Positions 17,318 through 35,370 of a DNA stretch of 64,000 bases are shown in pieces. A program made the translations under genes and the position numbers. Origin of the DNA: Paraburkholderia phenazinium (GTDB lineage: Bacteria; Pseudomonadota; Gammaproteobacteria; Burkholderiales; Burkholderiaceae); assembly GCF_900142845.1 (NCBI RefSeq), contig NZ_FSRU01000001.1, forward strand, positions 3,596,001 to 3,660,000, in the 5' to 3' direction. Below the pieces are notes generated by a model. That model worked only from the letters and a program-made list of their open reading frames with translations. It was not told the origin of the DNA and searched no databases. Every line of letters starts with the position of its first letter. The first letter of the stretch is position 1.

Positions 17318-20300
17318 TCATAGCTCCGCGAGAATATCCTGCATTTCGGCGGCCATCGCATCGTCGTCTTGCGCGACCCGGCCGGTGGACGTGAGCGTCT
17401 GCGCCAACCGGTACAGCGGCTGATTATTCATCAGATCCGCGAGCTGCGCGTCGATGCCGAGCGTGCGCCGGATCGACGCTTGCACCTGCATCGCCGCCAG
17501 CGAGTGGCCGCCGAGTTCGAAAAAGCGGTCGCTGCGCTGCACGGGTTGTACGTCGAGCACCGTTGACCAGATCGCGGCAAGCGCGGTTTCCAGTTCGCCT
17601 TGCGGCGGGTCGGCCGCTTCGCTCATCCCGGCCGCCACCGCTTCATGCGCGCCCGGTAAAGGCAGCGCGTGCCGGTCGATCTTGCCGTTCGGATTCAACG
17701 GTAACGCATCCAGTACCAGCACGGTAGACGGCACCATATAGTCCGGCAGCGTGGCGGCGAGACTCGCGCGCAACGTCGCGCCGTCGAGTTGCGCGTCGGG
17801 CGCGGCTGCCACGTAGGCCAGCACGCGGGCGCCGCCTGTGCCCTCGCGGACCACCGCCACTGCCTCGCGCACCTTGGGAAGCCGCAGCAACTGCGCCTCG
17901 ATCTCGCCCAGCTCGATGCGAAAACCGCGCACCTTGACCTGATGATCGAGACGGCCCAGATAGTCGAGCGTGCCGTGTGCATTCCAGCGCACCAGGTCGC
18001 CGGTTCGATACAGCCGGCCGCCGGGCGATGCGGCATGCGGGTCGGCGATGAAGCGCTCGGCCGTCAAACCCGCTCGCCCATGGTAACCGCGCGCGAGCAG
18101 CGCACCGCCGATGCACAGCTCCCCCGCGACGCCAACCGGCACCGGATTGAGCTGCGCGTCGAGCACCCGCAGCGAGCGCCCCGCGAGAGGCCCACCAATC
18201 GAGATCTGCGCCGGCACTTCGGCTGCCGCCTGCAGATAGGGCGAGCAATCGAACGCACTTGCTGTGACGGTTGCTTCGCTTGGCCCGTAGGTGTTCGCGA
18301 GCGCGACGTGGGCGAGGCCCGCCATGCGCCATGCGAGGATGCCGTCGGCCGGCATCGCCTCGCCGCCCGCATGCACGCGGCGCAGGCTTGCGCAAGCGGC
18401 GCGCGCACGCGGATTGACGGCGAAGTCCTGCGCGAGCACGTTCCAGTAGGCCGTCGTCAGATCGGCCACGGTGATGCGTTGCTGCGCGACCTCGTAGAGA
18501 AAGCGCTCGCTGCTCCACAACTGCGGGCCGCGAAGGATCAATGCAGCGCCTACGCTCAACGTCGCGAACACCTGTTCGACGAAGCCGTCGAAGTTGAAGG
18601 TGGAGAACTGCAGCACGCGGTCTTCGGCGGTGACGCCGAACAGATCAATCGATACCTGCGTATGCTGCGCCAGTGCGTCGTGCGTGATGCCGACGCCTTT
18701 GGGGCGGCCGGTCGAACCCGAGGTGTAGATCACGTAGGCGAGGTTGTCGCGCGATACGTTACTGGATGGCGCGTCGTCCGCGTGATGTCCGCGATCGGGA
18801 TAGGCACTCGCCGGCGACGCGGACTGCGTCACGTCGATGCATGCCACGCCGAACTGCGCCAATGCGTCCGCAGAGGCGCCGGACGTCAACGCCAGCTCGA
18901 TCCCGCTGTCTTCGATCATGAACGCAAGCCGTTCAGCCGGATACGACGGATCGAGCGGCACATACACCCCGCCCGCTTTCAGTACGGCGAGCACCGCGAC
19001 GATCATCTCGAACGAACGCTCGATGGCAATGCCGACCCGCGACTCCGGTCCGACGCCCGCTGCTTGCAGACGATGCGCGAGCCGGTTGGTGCGGCGCTCG
19101 AGCGTGTCGTAATCGAGCGACTCGCCGTCGAGCACGAGCGCCTGCTTCGCGCCATATGTCTCGGCCTGGCGAGCGATGCGCTGATGCACCAGAGGCGCCT
19201 GCGCGATTTCCGGTCCCGCACCCCATTGCTGCTGTTGTCCGAGTTCGGTGTCGTCCAGCATCGCAAGCGAGCCGAGCGGCGCAGCCGGATTCGCCGCAAA
19301 CGCGTCGAGCAGCGCGGCCAGATGTGCAGCGAGCCGCTCTATCTGCAATGCGTCGAAAGCGTCGCACGTATAGGCAAATTCGATCCGCAGGCTTTCGCCG
19401 TCCGGTGACGCGTCAGTGTGTCGCGCGTGTCGTCCATGGCTGATCGATAGCGTCAGCGGATAGCTCGTGCGGTCCTCGTTACGCAGTCCCGAGAATTGCA
19501 GTTCACGCGGCGTCGCGGCTTCAAGGATTTCGTCGACCGGATAGTTTTCGAACACGACGAGGCTGTCGAACAGCGCTTGCCCACCTTCGATCTTCGCCCA
19601 GCGCTGGATGTCGTATAGCGCGACATGTTCATGTTCGCGCGCCGCGACGCCGTGCTGCTGGATCTGTTCGAGCCATTGGCCGACGCTCAGCGACGGCTGC
19701 GGCGTCGCAATCACGGGAATTGTGTTGATGAACAGGCCGAGCGTGCGCTCGGCCCCTTCCAACGATGCCGGGCGACCCGCCACGGTTGCGCCGAATGTCA
19801 CCGTGCGCTGCCCGGTGTAGCGCTGCAGCAGCACGAGCCAGGCGGCTTGCACCAGCGTGTTCAGCGTCACGCGTTGAGCCTTTGCAAAGGCGCTTAGTTG
19901 TGCCGTGTGTGTTGCGTCCCAGATGCGTGTGGTTGAAGCGTGGGTGGTCGCAGGCACTGCGTCTGCCGCATCGACCGCGGCCGGCTTCGCCAACGCGCTC
20001 GCCAGCAAGGTCGGGCCATCGAGACCGCCGATCTGCACGCGCCACCACGCCTCGCCCGCATCGTGACCGCGCGCCTGCAGCCACGCGATGAACTGCCTAT
20101 AGCGTGCAGGCGACTCAGTTGGCTTGCGACCTTCGTACGCACCGAGCACTTCCGCAAGCAGTTGCGCCGCGCTCCAGCCATCCAGCAACGCATGATGGAA
20201 CGTCCAGACCAGGTGATAGCGCTCCGCCGCCGTGCGGATCAGCGTGACGCGCCACAACGGCGGCCGCGCCAGATCGAAACCTCGCTCGATCTGCGCCGCC

Positions 20301-23300
20301 GCGAAAGCGTCGAGCCGCGTGGCGAGCGCGGGAGCGTCCGAGGTGTCCCGAGCGCTCACGTCGCGCCAATCCTCGACGCTAAACGGCACGGCGACGCTGC
20401 GCGCTACCCATTGACGCGGCGCATCGTCGAACGCGAGGAAGCCCGTGCGCAGGATGTCGTGACGCGCAGCCGCCGCTTCCCATGCCGCCTGGAAGCGCGC
20501 GCAATCGAGCCGGTCGATATCGACGCGCAACTGGTTCACATACGCGCCCGGCTGCTGCCCGAGCAGGCTGTGAAAGACGATGCCGGTCTGCATCGGCGCT
20601 AGCGGATAGAGATCCGCAATCTCGCTGGCCGGCACAGGTAAGTCGTCGAGCTGGGCCTGATCGAGCGCGGCAAGCGGCACATCTGAAGGCGTCAGGCCGC
20701 TCGCACCGCTTTCGCAATGCGCCAGCACCGCAAGCAGTTCCTGGCGAAAATCTTCCGCGAGCGCTTCGAGCGTCGCTGCATCGTAGCGCTCGCCGTTGGC
20801 GTGCAACCAGGTCAACGACAGTTCGCCGCCTTGCACCTGGCCCGCGATTTCGAGTGCATGGGTGCCGCGGCTGCGTTCGCTGTGCGCGTGGCCGGTGCGT
20901 TCACTTGCGAGTTGCCACGCGCCGGCCTTGTCGATGTTAGCGTTGGCGTCATTGGCGAGTGTGGCGTCGAACTGGCCCAGATAGTTGAACAGCACCTCGG
21001 CGTGACCGACGCCCGACAATGCAGCGCGCTGTTCAGGCGTTCCCAGATACTTCAGCATGCCGAAGCTCATGCCACCGTGCGGTACGGCCCGGCGGGCTTC
21101 CTTTACTCGCTTCAGCGCGGCGCCGATCTCGCCGGTGGGCGCCAGCCGGAACGGATAGACCGCTGTGAACCAGCCCGTCGTGCGACTGAGGTCCGCCGCG
21201 CCGAAGTGGGTCTCGCGACCATGTCCCTCCAGATCGATGCGCAGGACGTCGCGTCCGGCGAAGCGACACAGCGCGCGACCGGTCGCAACTAGCAACAGAT
21301 CGGCGAGCTGGGTTCGATAGGCCGACGATGCATCCCGCAGCAGACGACTCGTTGTGGCCGCATCGAAACGCACCGTTGCGCTGACCGGTTTGGCAGTCGA
21401 TTCGTTGCCGTCGTTAGCATTCGCGTTGACCTCGACACGCTGATCAAGCCCCGCACCCGTAGCACCCGGCGGCAGCGCAGCGGGAACATCCGCAAGCGCT
21501 TGCCACCATGCACCATACTGTTCGATCTCCGGCCGGCGCGCTGCCTCCTGCAACTGCCTTCCGAACACCTGGTACGACGTCGTCCGCGCCGGCAACTTCA
21601 CGCCTTCACCCGCTTGCAATTGCATATAAACGCGCCGCAGGTCGTCGAGCAGAATCCGCCACGACACGGTATCGACAGCAAGGTGATGAATCGCGATAAA
21701 CAGACGCCAGCTACCGTCGTCGATCTGCATCGCCAGCGCGCGCAGCAGCGGACCATGCGTCAGATCCAGCGTGCGCTGCGCGGTATCGCACAACGCTTCG
21801 ACGGCGGCGGTACGCACGCCTGTCGCAATCTGCAGCAGCGTCGTGGGTTCGCTGCGCGCATAGCGTTGCCGCCAGCTGGTATCGTCCGCATGCACCGGAT
21901 CGCACGGCTCGAAGCGCAAACGCAACGAGTCGTGATGCGCGACGATGGCCCTCAAGGCCTGCTCCATGCAGGCAGTATCGATCGCCTGATCGATGCGCAG
22001 CAGCACGGCCTGATTCCAGTGATGACGCTCCGGCAGCGGCTCGGCAAAGAACCAGGCCTGAATCGGCAGCAATGGCACGGGCGCATCCGGTTCGATCGTG
22101 CTGGACGCGCTGCTGTCGTCCGGTAACCCGTCGACGTTGTGAATCGCGACCGCACAGGTCGCGAGCTGCGCGATGGTCTGTTGCTCGAAGATTTGCCGGG
22201 CCGTCAGCAGGAGTCCGGCCTGGCGTGCACGAGCGACAATCTGCAGGCCCATGATCGAATCGCCGCCCAGCTCGAAGAAGTTCTCGTGACGGCCGATGTG
22301 TTCGCGCCGCAGCAACTGTGCCCAGATCGCCGCAAGCTGCGTCTCGACAATCCCTTGCGCCGCCTCGCCGCTCTCCAGCGCGGACACCGCAGCGGGAGCC
22401 GGCAACGCGCGCCGGTCCACCTTGCCGTTCGGATTGAGCGGCAATGCATCGAGTACCATCAGCACGCCCGGCACCATGTAGTCCGGCAGTGTCGCGGCCA
22501 GTCCGGCACGCAGCACCGCGGTATCGAGCGTGCATCCCGGCACCGGGCTCACGTAGCCAACCAGCCGCGTGCCGCCCGGACCTTCCTGGGCGTCGACCAC
22601 GGCATCGCGCACGCCGGGTTGCGCACGCAATTGCGCCTCCACCTCGCCCAACTCAATACGAAAGCCACGCACCTTTACCTGATGATCGATGCGGCCGAGG
22701 TACTCCAGTTGCCCGTCGTGGCGCCAGCGCACCAGATCGCCGGTTCGGTACAGGCGTGCACCGGGTTCGTCGGCAAACGGATCGGGTACGAAGCGTTCGG
22801 CCGTCAGCGCCGGGCGGCCCAGATAGCCGCGCGCCATCCCACGACCGCCCAGGTACAACTCGCCTGGTAGTCCTTGCGGTACACGGTTCATCTGAGCGTC
22901 GAGCACCCAGGCACTGCGCTCGCCGACCGGTCGTCCGATCGGCGCATAGCCGCTGTCGAACCCGGCGGTTGAGTTGGACGCTGTGTCGAACTGCCAGAGC
23001 GTCGGTGTGATCACCGTCTCCGATGGCCCATAGGCGTTGAAGACCCGTTGCGGCTTTAGATGACCGCACACTGCCTCGAATCCGGCTTTCGACCATGCTT
23101 CGCCGCCTGCGATACAAACGCGCACGCTTACCGCGCCCGCCTCCGTCGACTGAGCGAACGCGTCGAGATAGGCCGGCGGCAGGTTCACGACCGAGATGCC
23201 CTTCGAGCGAATCTCATCGGCGAGCCGGTGCGCGGACCACACTTCGTCGTCGCGCAGCACGATCGCGGCGCCGTGCATCAGCGGCACGAGGCACTGTTCC

Positions 23301-25408
23301 GTGGCAGCGTCGAAACTGGCCGATGCAAAATTCAGGTAGCGGTCCATGGCGCTCACCTCGTAACGCTCGGCGACGGCGCGGCAATGCATCGCGAGCGCGC
23401 CATGTGCGACCGCCACACCCTTCGGCCGTCCGGTCGATCCCGAGGTGTAAACGACGTAGGCCAGGTTGTCCGCGTTTGGATTGCGCGTCGGGTTGTCTAC
23501 CGGTTCGTCCGAGACATCGAGCGTGTCGAGATCGAGCGTACCAGGCGCGCCGGAGAGCGGCAGACGCGCCATCCCCAGGTGCGTTTGCACCAGCAGCAGT
23601 TCGATGCCGCTGTCCTCGATCATGTAGGCAAGCCGCTCGGCCGGGTACGCTGGATCGAGCGGCACATAGGCACCGCCCGCTTTCAGGATCGCAAGCTGCG
23701 CGACCAGCATTTCGACCGAGCGCGCCATGGCGAACCCAACCCGAACCTCCGGCCCCACACCTGCGCGGATCAGGTACGCCGCGAGGCGATTGGCGCGCTC
23801 ATTTAGCTCGCGGTAGCTGAGCCGCTCGTCGCCGAACATCAAGGCCAGCGCATCCGGCTGCGCCGCCGCGTGGGCCTCGAACTGCCGATGCGCGAGCGGC
23901 GCGCCATCCGACGCGCCGGTGCCCTGTGCCCAGTCATGCAACCGCTCACGTTCTGCGAGATCGAGTAACTCGACTTCGCCCACCGCCTGAGCGGAATTCT
24001 CCGCGAGCGAGCGCAGCAGGTTCACATAGTGATGGCCGAAACGCTCGATCGTCGCCGCGTCGAACAGCTCGCGCGCATAAATCAGTTGTGCGGATAAACC
24101 GCCATCCGTGCTCTCGACGATGTTAAGCGTCAGTTCGAACAACGCCTCGCCCTCCGTGAACTCGTACCATTCGACGGCGAGCCCCGGCAGTGCGTCAAGT
24201 ACACGGTAATCGCTGCGCAGATGGTTGAACATCACCTGAAACAGCGGATTGTGGCTCAGACTGCGCTGCGTGTGCAGCGCATCCACCAGCACATCGAACG
24301 GTAGGTCCTGGTGCGCCTGCGCTCCGAGCGTCGCCAACCGGGTTCGCTCAAGCAGTTCGCCGAGTGTGTCGCGTGCGGCCACCTCGGCACGCAACACCTG
24401 AGTGTTGACGAAGAAGCCGATCAGCGGCTCGGTTTCGACGCGGTTGCGGTTCGCCACTGGCACGCCTACGCGGATGTCGCCCTCGCCGGTATAGCGATGC
24501 AGCAGCGCCTGGAACGCGGCCAGCAGCACCATGAACGGCGTCGTCGAACTGCGCTGCGCGTGCTCGCGTACCGCCTGGGCCAGTTCCGCCGGCAGTGTCA
24601 CGCCGTGACGGGCCGCCCGATACGATGCGTGCGCCTGGCGTGGCGCGTCCGTAGGCAACGCCAGCACCGGGTGTGTCTCGCCCAGCGCCTTGCGCCAGTA
24701 CGCCAGTTGCTTTTCACGTTCGCCCGCTTCGAGCCATTCGCGCTGCCACGCGGCATAGTCCGCGTATTGCACCGGCAGCGTTGCCAGCGACAGCGGTTCA
24801 CCCAGCACGGCCGCGCGGTAATGCGCCACCAGTTCCTCCAGCAGCACCTGCACCGACCAGCCATCCGAGACGATGTGATGCAGCGCCAGCACCAGCAGGC
24901 TACGCCCGGCCTCGCTGCGATACAGTCCCGCGCGCAGCAGCGGACCTGTCGCGAGGTCAAACGGTTCGCTCGCCAGTGCGCGTGCTGTCGCATCGATCTG
25001 CGTAGAGGCCGGCGACGCTTCGCGCCAGTCGAGTTGCCCCCGCCCATCGACCCACTGCTCGACCCGCCCCGCTTCATCCGCAACGAAACGGGTTCGCAGC
25101 ACCTCATGCCGCGCCACGATCGCTTCCAGACTCGCGCGCAGCGCGTTCGCCTCCACCTGACCCGTCAGCCACAAACCACCCGCCACATGATAAGCACTGC
25201 TTTCCGGTGCAAGCTGCCACATGAACCACTGCCGCTGCTGCGCGTACGAGACCGGCAACGCTTGCTGCGCCTCTCGCTCACGCGCCAGAATCGGCAACTG
25301 CGCCGGCGTCATGCCCTGCTCGTGCATCTTCTGCCAGAACAGGCGGCGCTTCTCCGGCGTCAATCCGATGAAGCGCTCGGCGATGCGTCGCGCGGTATCT
25401 TTTTCCAT
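17318..25408 (-). CDS. NRPS, modules 3-4: C-A-T-E-C-A-T
   Basis: A 2696-residue elongation synthetase. Order with approximate residues: C, LCL type with HHIVSDGWS near 179; A with [11 protein letters not shown] near 656; T with GGDS near 1050; E with HHLAVDTVSWR near 1240; C, DCL type with HHALLDGWS near 1740; A near 2226; T with GGHS near 2634. No thioesterase. By-eye specificity codes are DAENIGAITK (module 3) and DGEDHGTVTK (module 4). The Glu at pocket position 239 in both, and Asp278 in the second, suggest basic side chains such as Orn, Lys or Dab, but I cannot name them. Module 3's residue becomes D and is accepted by the following DCL domain. The gene starts eight bases after the preceding NRPS stop, so the two are co-translated. 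Confidence 0.93.
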   Translation of the reverse strand: MEKDTARRIAERFIGLTPEKRRLFWQKMHEQGMTPAQLPILAREREAQQALPVSYAQQRQWFMWQLAPESSAYHVAGGLWLTGQVEANALRASLEAIVARHEVLRTRFVADEAGRVEQWVDGRGQLDWREASPASTQIDATARALASEPFDLATGPLLRAGLYRSEAGRSLLVLALHHIVSDGWSVQVLLEELVAHYRAAVLGEPLSLATLPVQYADYAAWQREWLEAGEREKQLAYWRKALGETHPVLALPTDAPRQAHASYRAARHGVTLPAELAQAVREHAQRSSTTPFMVLLAAFQALLHRYTGEGDIRVGVPVANRNRVETEPLIGFFVNTQVLRAEVAARDTLGELLERTRLATLGAQAHQDLPFDVLVDALHTQRSLSHNPLFQVMFNHLRSDYRVLDALPGLAVEWYEFTEGEALFELTLNIVESTDGGLSAQLIYARELFDAATIERFGHHYVNLLRSLAENSAQAVGEVELLDLAERERLHDWAQGTGASDGAPLAHRQFEAHAAAQPDALALMFGDERLSYRELNERANRLAAYLIRAGVGPEVRVGFAMARSVEMLVAQLAILKAGGAYVPLDPAYPAERLAYMIEDSGIELLLVQTHLGMARLPLSGAPGTLDLDTLDVSDEPVDNPTRNPNADNLAYVVYTSGSTGRPKGVAVAHGALAMHCRAVAERYEVSAMDRYLNFASASFDAATEQCLVPLMHGAAIVLRDDEVWSAHRLADEIRSKGISVVNLPPAYLDAFAQSTEAGAVSVRVCIAGGEAWSKAGFEAVCGHLKPQRVFNAYGPSETVITPTLWQFDTASNSTAGFDSGYAPIGRPVGERSAWVLDAQMNRVPQGLPGELYLGGRGMARGYLGRPALTAERFVPDPFADEPGARLYRTGDLVRWRHDGQLEYLGRIDHQVKVRGFRIELGEVEAQLRAQPGVRDAVVDAQEGPGGTRLVGYVSPVPGCTLDTAVLRAGLAATLPDYMVPGVLMVLDALPLNPNGKVDRRALPAPAAVSALESGEAAQGIVETQLAAIWAQLLRREHIGRHENFFELGGDSIMGLQIVARARQAGLLLTARQIFEQQTIAQLATCAVAIHNVDGLPDDSSASSTIEPDAPVPLLPIQAWFFAEPLPERHHWNQAVLLRIDQAIDTACMEQALRAIVAHHDSLRLRFEPCDPVHADDTSWRQRYARSEPTTLLQIATGVRTAAVEALCDTAQRTLDLTHGPLLRALAMQIDDGSWRLFIAIHHLAVDTVSWRILLDDLRRVYMQLQAGEGVKLPARTTSYQVFGRQLQEAARRPEIEQYGAWWQALADVPAALPPGATGAGLDQRVEVNANANDGNESTAKPVSATVRFDAATTSRLLRDASSAYRTQLADLLLVATGRALCRFAGRDVLRIDLEGHGRETHFGAADLSRTTGWFTAVYPFRLAPTGEIGAALKRVKEARRAVPHGGMSFGMLKYLGTPEQRAALSGVGHAEVLFNYLGQFDATLANDANANIDKAGAWQLASERTGHAHSERSRGTHALEIAGQVQGGELSLTWLHANGERYDAATLEALAEDFRQELLAVLAHCESGASGLTPSDVPLAALDQAQLDDLPVPASEIADLYPLAPMQTGIVFHSLLGQQPGAYVNQLRVDIDRLDCARFQAAWEAAAARHDILRTGFLAFDDAPRQWVARSVAVPFSVEDWRDVSARDTSDAPALATRLDAFAAAQIERGFDLARPPLWRVTLIRTAAERYHLVWTFHHALLDGWSAAQLLAEVLGAYEGRKPTESPARYRQFIAWLQARGHDAGEAWWRVQIGGLDGPTLLASALAKPAAVDAADAVPATTHASTTRIWDATHTAQLSAFAKAQRVTLNTLVQAAWLVLLQRYTGQRTVTFGATVAGRPASLEGAERTLGLFINTIPVIATPQPSLSVGQWLEQIQQHGVAAREHEHVALYDIQRWAKIEGGQALFDSLVVFENYPVDEILEAATPRELQFSGLRNEDRTSYPLTLSISHGRHARHTDASPDGESLRIEFAYTCDAFDALQIERLAAHLAALLDAFAANPAAPLGSLAMLDDTELGQQQQWGAGPEIAQAPLVHQRIARQAETYGAKQALVLDGESLDYDTLERRTNRLAHRLQAAGVGPESRVGIAIERSFEMIVAVLAVLKAGGVYVPLDPSYPAERLAFMIEDSGIELALTSGASADALAQFGVACIDVTQSASPASAYPDRGHHADDAPSSNVSRDNLAYVIYTSGSTGRPKGVGITHDALAQHTQVSIDLFGVTAEDRVLQFSTFNFDGFVEQVFATLSVGAALILRGPQLWSSERFLYEVAQQRITVADLTTAYWNVLAQDFAVNPRARAACASLRRVHAGGEAMPADGILAWRMAGLAHVALANTYGPSEATVTASAFDCSPYLQAAAEVPAQISIGGPLAGRSLRVLDAQLNPVPVGVAGELCIGGALLARGYHGRAGLTAERFIADPHAASPGGRLYRTGDLVRWNAHGTLDYLGRLDHQVKVRGFRIELGEIEAQLLRLPKVREAVAVVREGTGGARVLAYVAAAPDAQLDGATLRASLAATLPDYMVPSTVLVLDALPLNPNGKIDRHALPLPGAHEAVAAGMSEAADPPQGELETALAAIWSTVLDVQPVQRSDRFFELGGHSLAAMQVQASIRRTLGIDAQLADLMNNQPLYRLAQTLTSTGRVAQDDDAMAAEMQDILAEL
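24395..25250 (-). repeat. Condensation-domain segment nearly identical to 27718-28573
   Basis: This 856-base block, from the start of the module 3 C domain ([13 protein letters not shown]) to NTQVLR, matches the block at 27718-28573 with only scattered substitutions and no length change. Outside it the two C domains diverge abruptly (for example, after NTQVLR the residues are unrelated). That pattern points to recent duplication or gene conversion. Confidence 0.85.
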
Positions 25409-25416
25409 GAATCAGC

Positions 25417-34053
<8,637 letters not shown>

Positions 34054-34117
34054 TTCACCATCTCGTATGACACGCCGCGCCTGCTGCGGCGATGCAGGCG
34101 GCACGCCGCCCGCCTGC

Positions 34118-35170
34118 TTATTCTTCGCCGTGCTCGCGACGCTCGTGCTCGCTGTCGGCCAGATGCCGGTGCTCAGCCCCATGCCGCGCCGCATGCGGCG
34201 CAAACGGGCTTTCGGCCGCAGCCGCTGCACGCGGATGCCAATGCGTGTAGCTGCCGTGAGCGAACCCGGACACCTTGTCGATCGATGCATCCGGATGCGT
34301 CGAGGTATGAGCCGGCACGGCGGCCGCAACCTGCGCGGCCTTCTCGCGCTGACGCTTCAGGAATGGGCAACGGTCGTCGGCAGGCAGGTTGGCATCGTCG
34401 AGAAAGTACTGCTTCCACTCCAGATTGCCGGGATCGCCGTAAAAGCCGAGATCGGGATGCGCGGAAATTTCGTCCCACGTTTCGAGGCGCTTGCGCACCT
34501 GATTGCGCGCTTCACGCCCAATCACCTTGTTGGTGATCGTGTCGACGAATACGCTGCGCGGCTGGAACAGCAGCACCATGCCGGGCCCCAGATTGCGGCT
34601 ATGCCGCAGACGGAACGACGGGCATGCGCAGACCACGAACGTCTCCACGCCGGCAAACGAAAACTCCCAGTCCTCGTGCGACGGCTCGGGCTGCGCATCG
34701 GCCTTCGGATCGGGGTCGACGTCGTGCAGATGCTGCAGGATGCTCCAGAACCACGCGTGATACGCCTCATGCGTGAGCGGTTGCGCGTCCGGCTCGAAGA
34801 AGATCGCAATGTTGTTCTTGCGGTATTGCGGCAGCGTGACCAACTCCGCGAACGTTTGCATCGTCGCCGGCAGATCGCGAATGTCCTTGCCGTTCACGTA
34901 TGAATAGAACATCTCGCCGCGCTTTTCGGCGATCGTGCCGAAGAAGCACGGATACGCAGGGTCCATTACGTGCGTACACAACGTTTCATACGAAGCGTCG
35001 AGCCACGCCGGCGGATTCGCCGCCGCGCCGGTCGCGCGGCCGGCGATGATCCGGCTCTTCCAGTCGCCGGGGTCGAAGCCGTCGCCGAGCGACGCTGCCT
35101 CGTGCGGATTCGACACGTGCGATGCAGCAAGCTGCACCCCACCCTCCACGGTTCCCTCATTTGATCGCAT
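34118..35170 (-). CDS. grbD: YqcI/YcgG-family heme protein, probable arginine N-hydroxylase for graminine (GrbD-like)
   Basis: A 350-residue protein with YqcI/YcgG hallmarks: [13 protein letters not shown] near the start, [17 protein letters not shown] in the middle and [10 protein letters not shown] near residue 280. Family members DcsA and GntA are heme enzymes that N-hydroxylate arginine or related guanidines. In gramibactin producers such a gene is paired with an HDO-cupin gene and needed for graminine, which comes from arginine. So Nomega-hydroxyarginine formation is the likely role, though I infer the exact step. ATG at 35170 has AAAGGA eight bases upstream; a TTG two codons earlier is less likely. 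The last 70 or so residues form an Ala/His-rich tail with over ten histidines, absent from DcsA-size proteins. The FAAL-NRPS follows 65 bases downstream. The grbD/grbE letter assignment is from memory. Confidence 0.8.
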   Translation of the reverse strand: MRSNEGTVEGGVQLAASHVSNPHEAASLGDGFDPGDWKSRIIAGRATGAAANPPAWLDASYETLCTHVMDPAYPCFFGTIAEKRGEMFYSYVNGKDIRDLPATMQTFAELVTLPQYRKNNIAIFFEPDAQPLTHEAYHAWFWSILQHLHDVDPDPKADAQPEPSHEDWEFSFAGVETFVVCACPSFRLRHSRNLGPGMVLLFQPRSVFVDTITNKVIGREARNQVRKRLETWDEISAHPDLGFYGDPGNLEWKQYFLDDANLPADDRCPFLKRQREKAAQVAAAVPAHTSTHPDASIDKVSGFAHGSYTHWHPRAAAAAESPFAPHAARHGAEHRHLADSEHERREHGEE

Positions 35171-35370
35171 CTTCAAAGTCCTTTGTCGTCACACACGTCT
35201 GCATCGCGCAGCGGCGAGCGGGCCGGCACGCGTCCTTGCGGGCGCGCGTCAACTGCGATATCGGTTTGCGGGGGAACCGGCGCCCTGTCCCAGGCGTTCC
35301 GGCATTCAGGAAAGCAGCGGCGGTTGGCGTCGTCTGCGATTGCTCGCGACGTCTGCCGCCGCCGCGGCGC
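35171..35370. other. 200-base spacer between the two graminine genes
   Basis: No gene, Fur-like site or strong terminator is seen. It is the longest gap inside this operon and GC-rich throughout, so it may carry an RNA structure or nothing. Confidence 0.35.
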
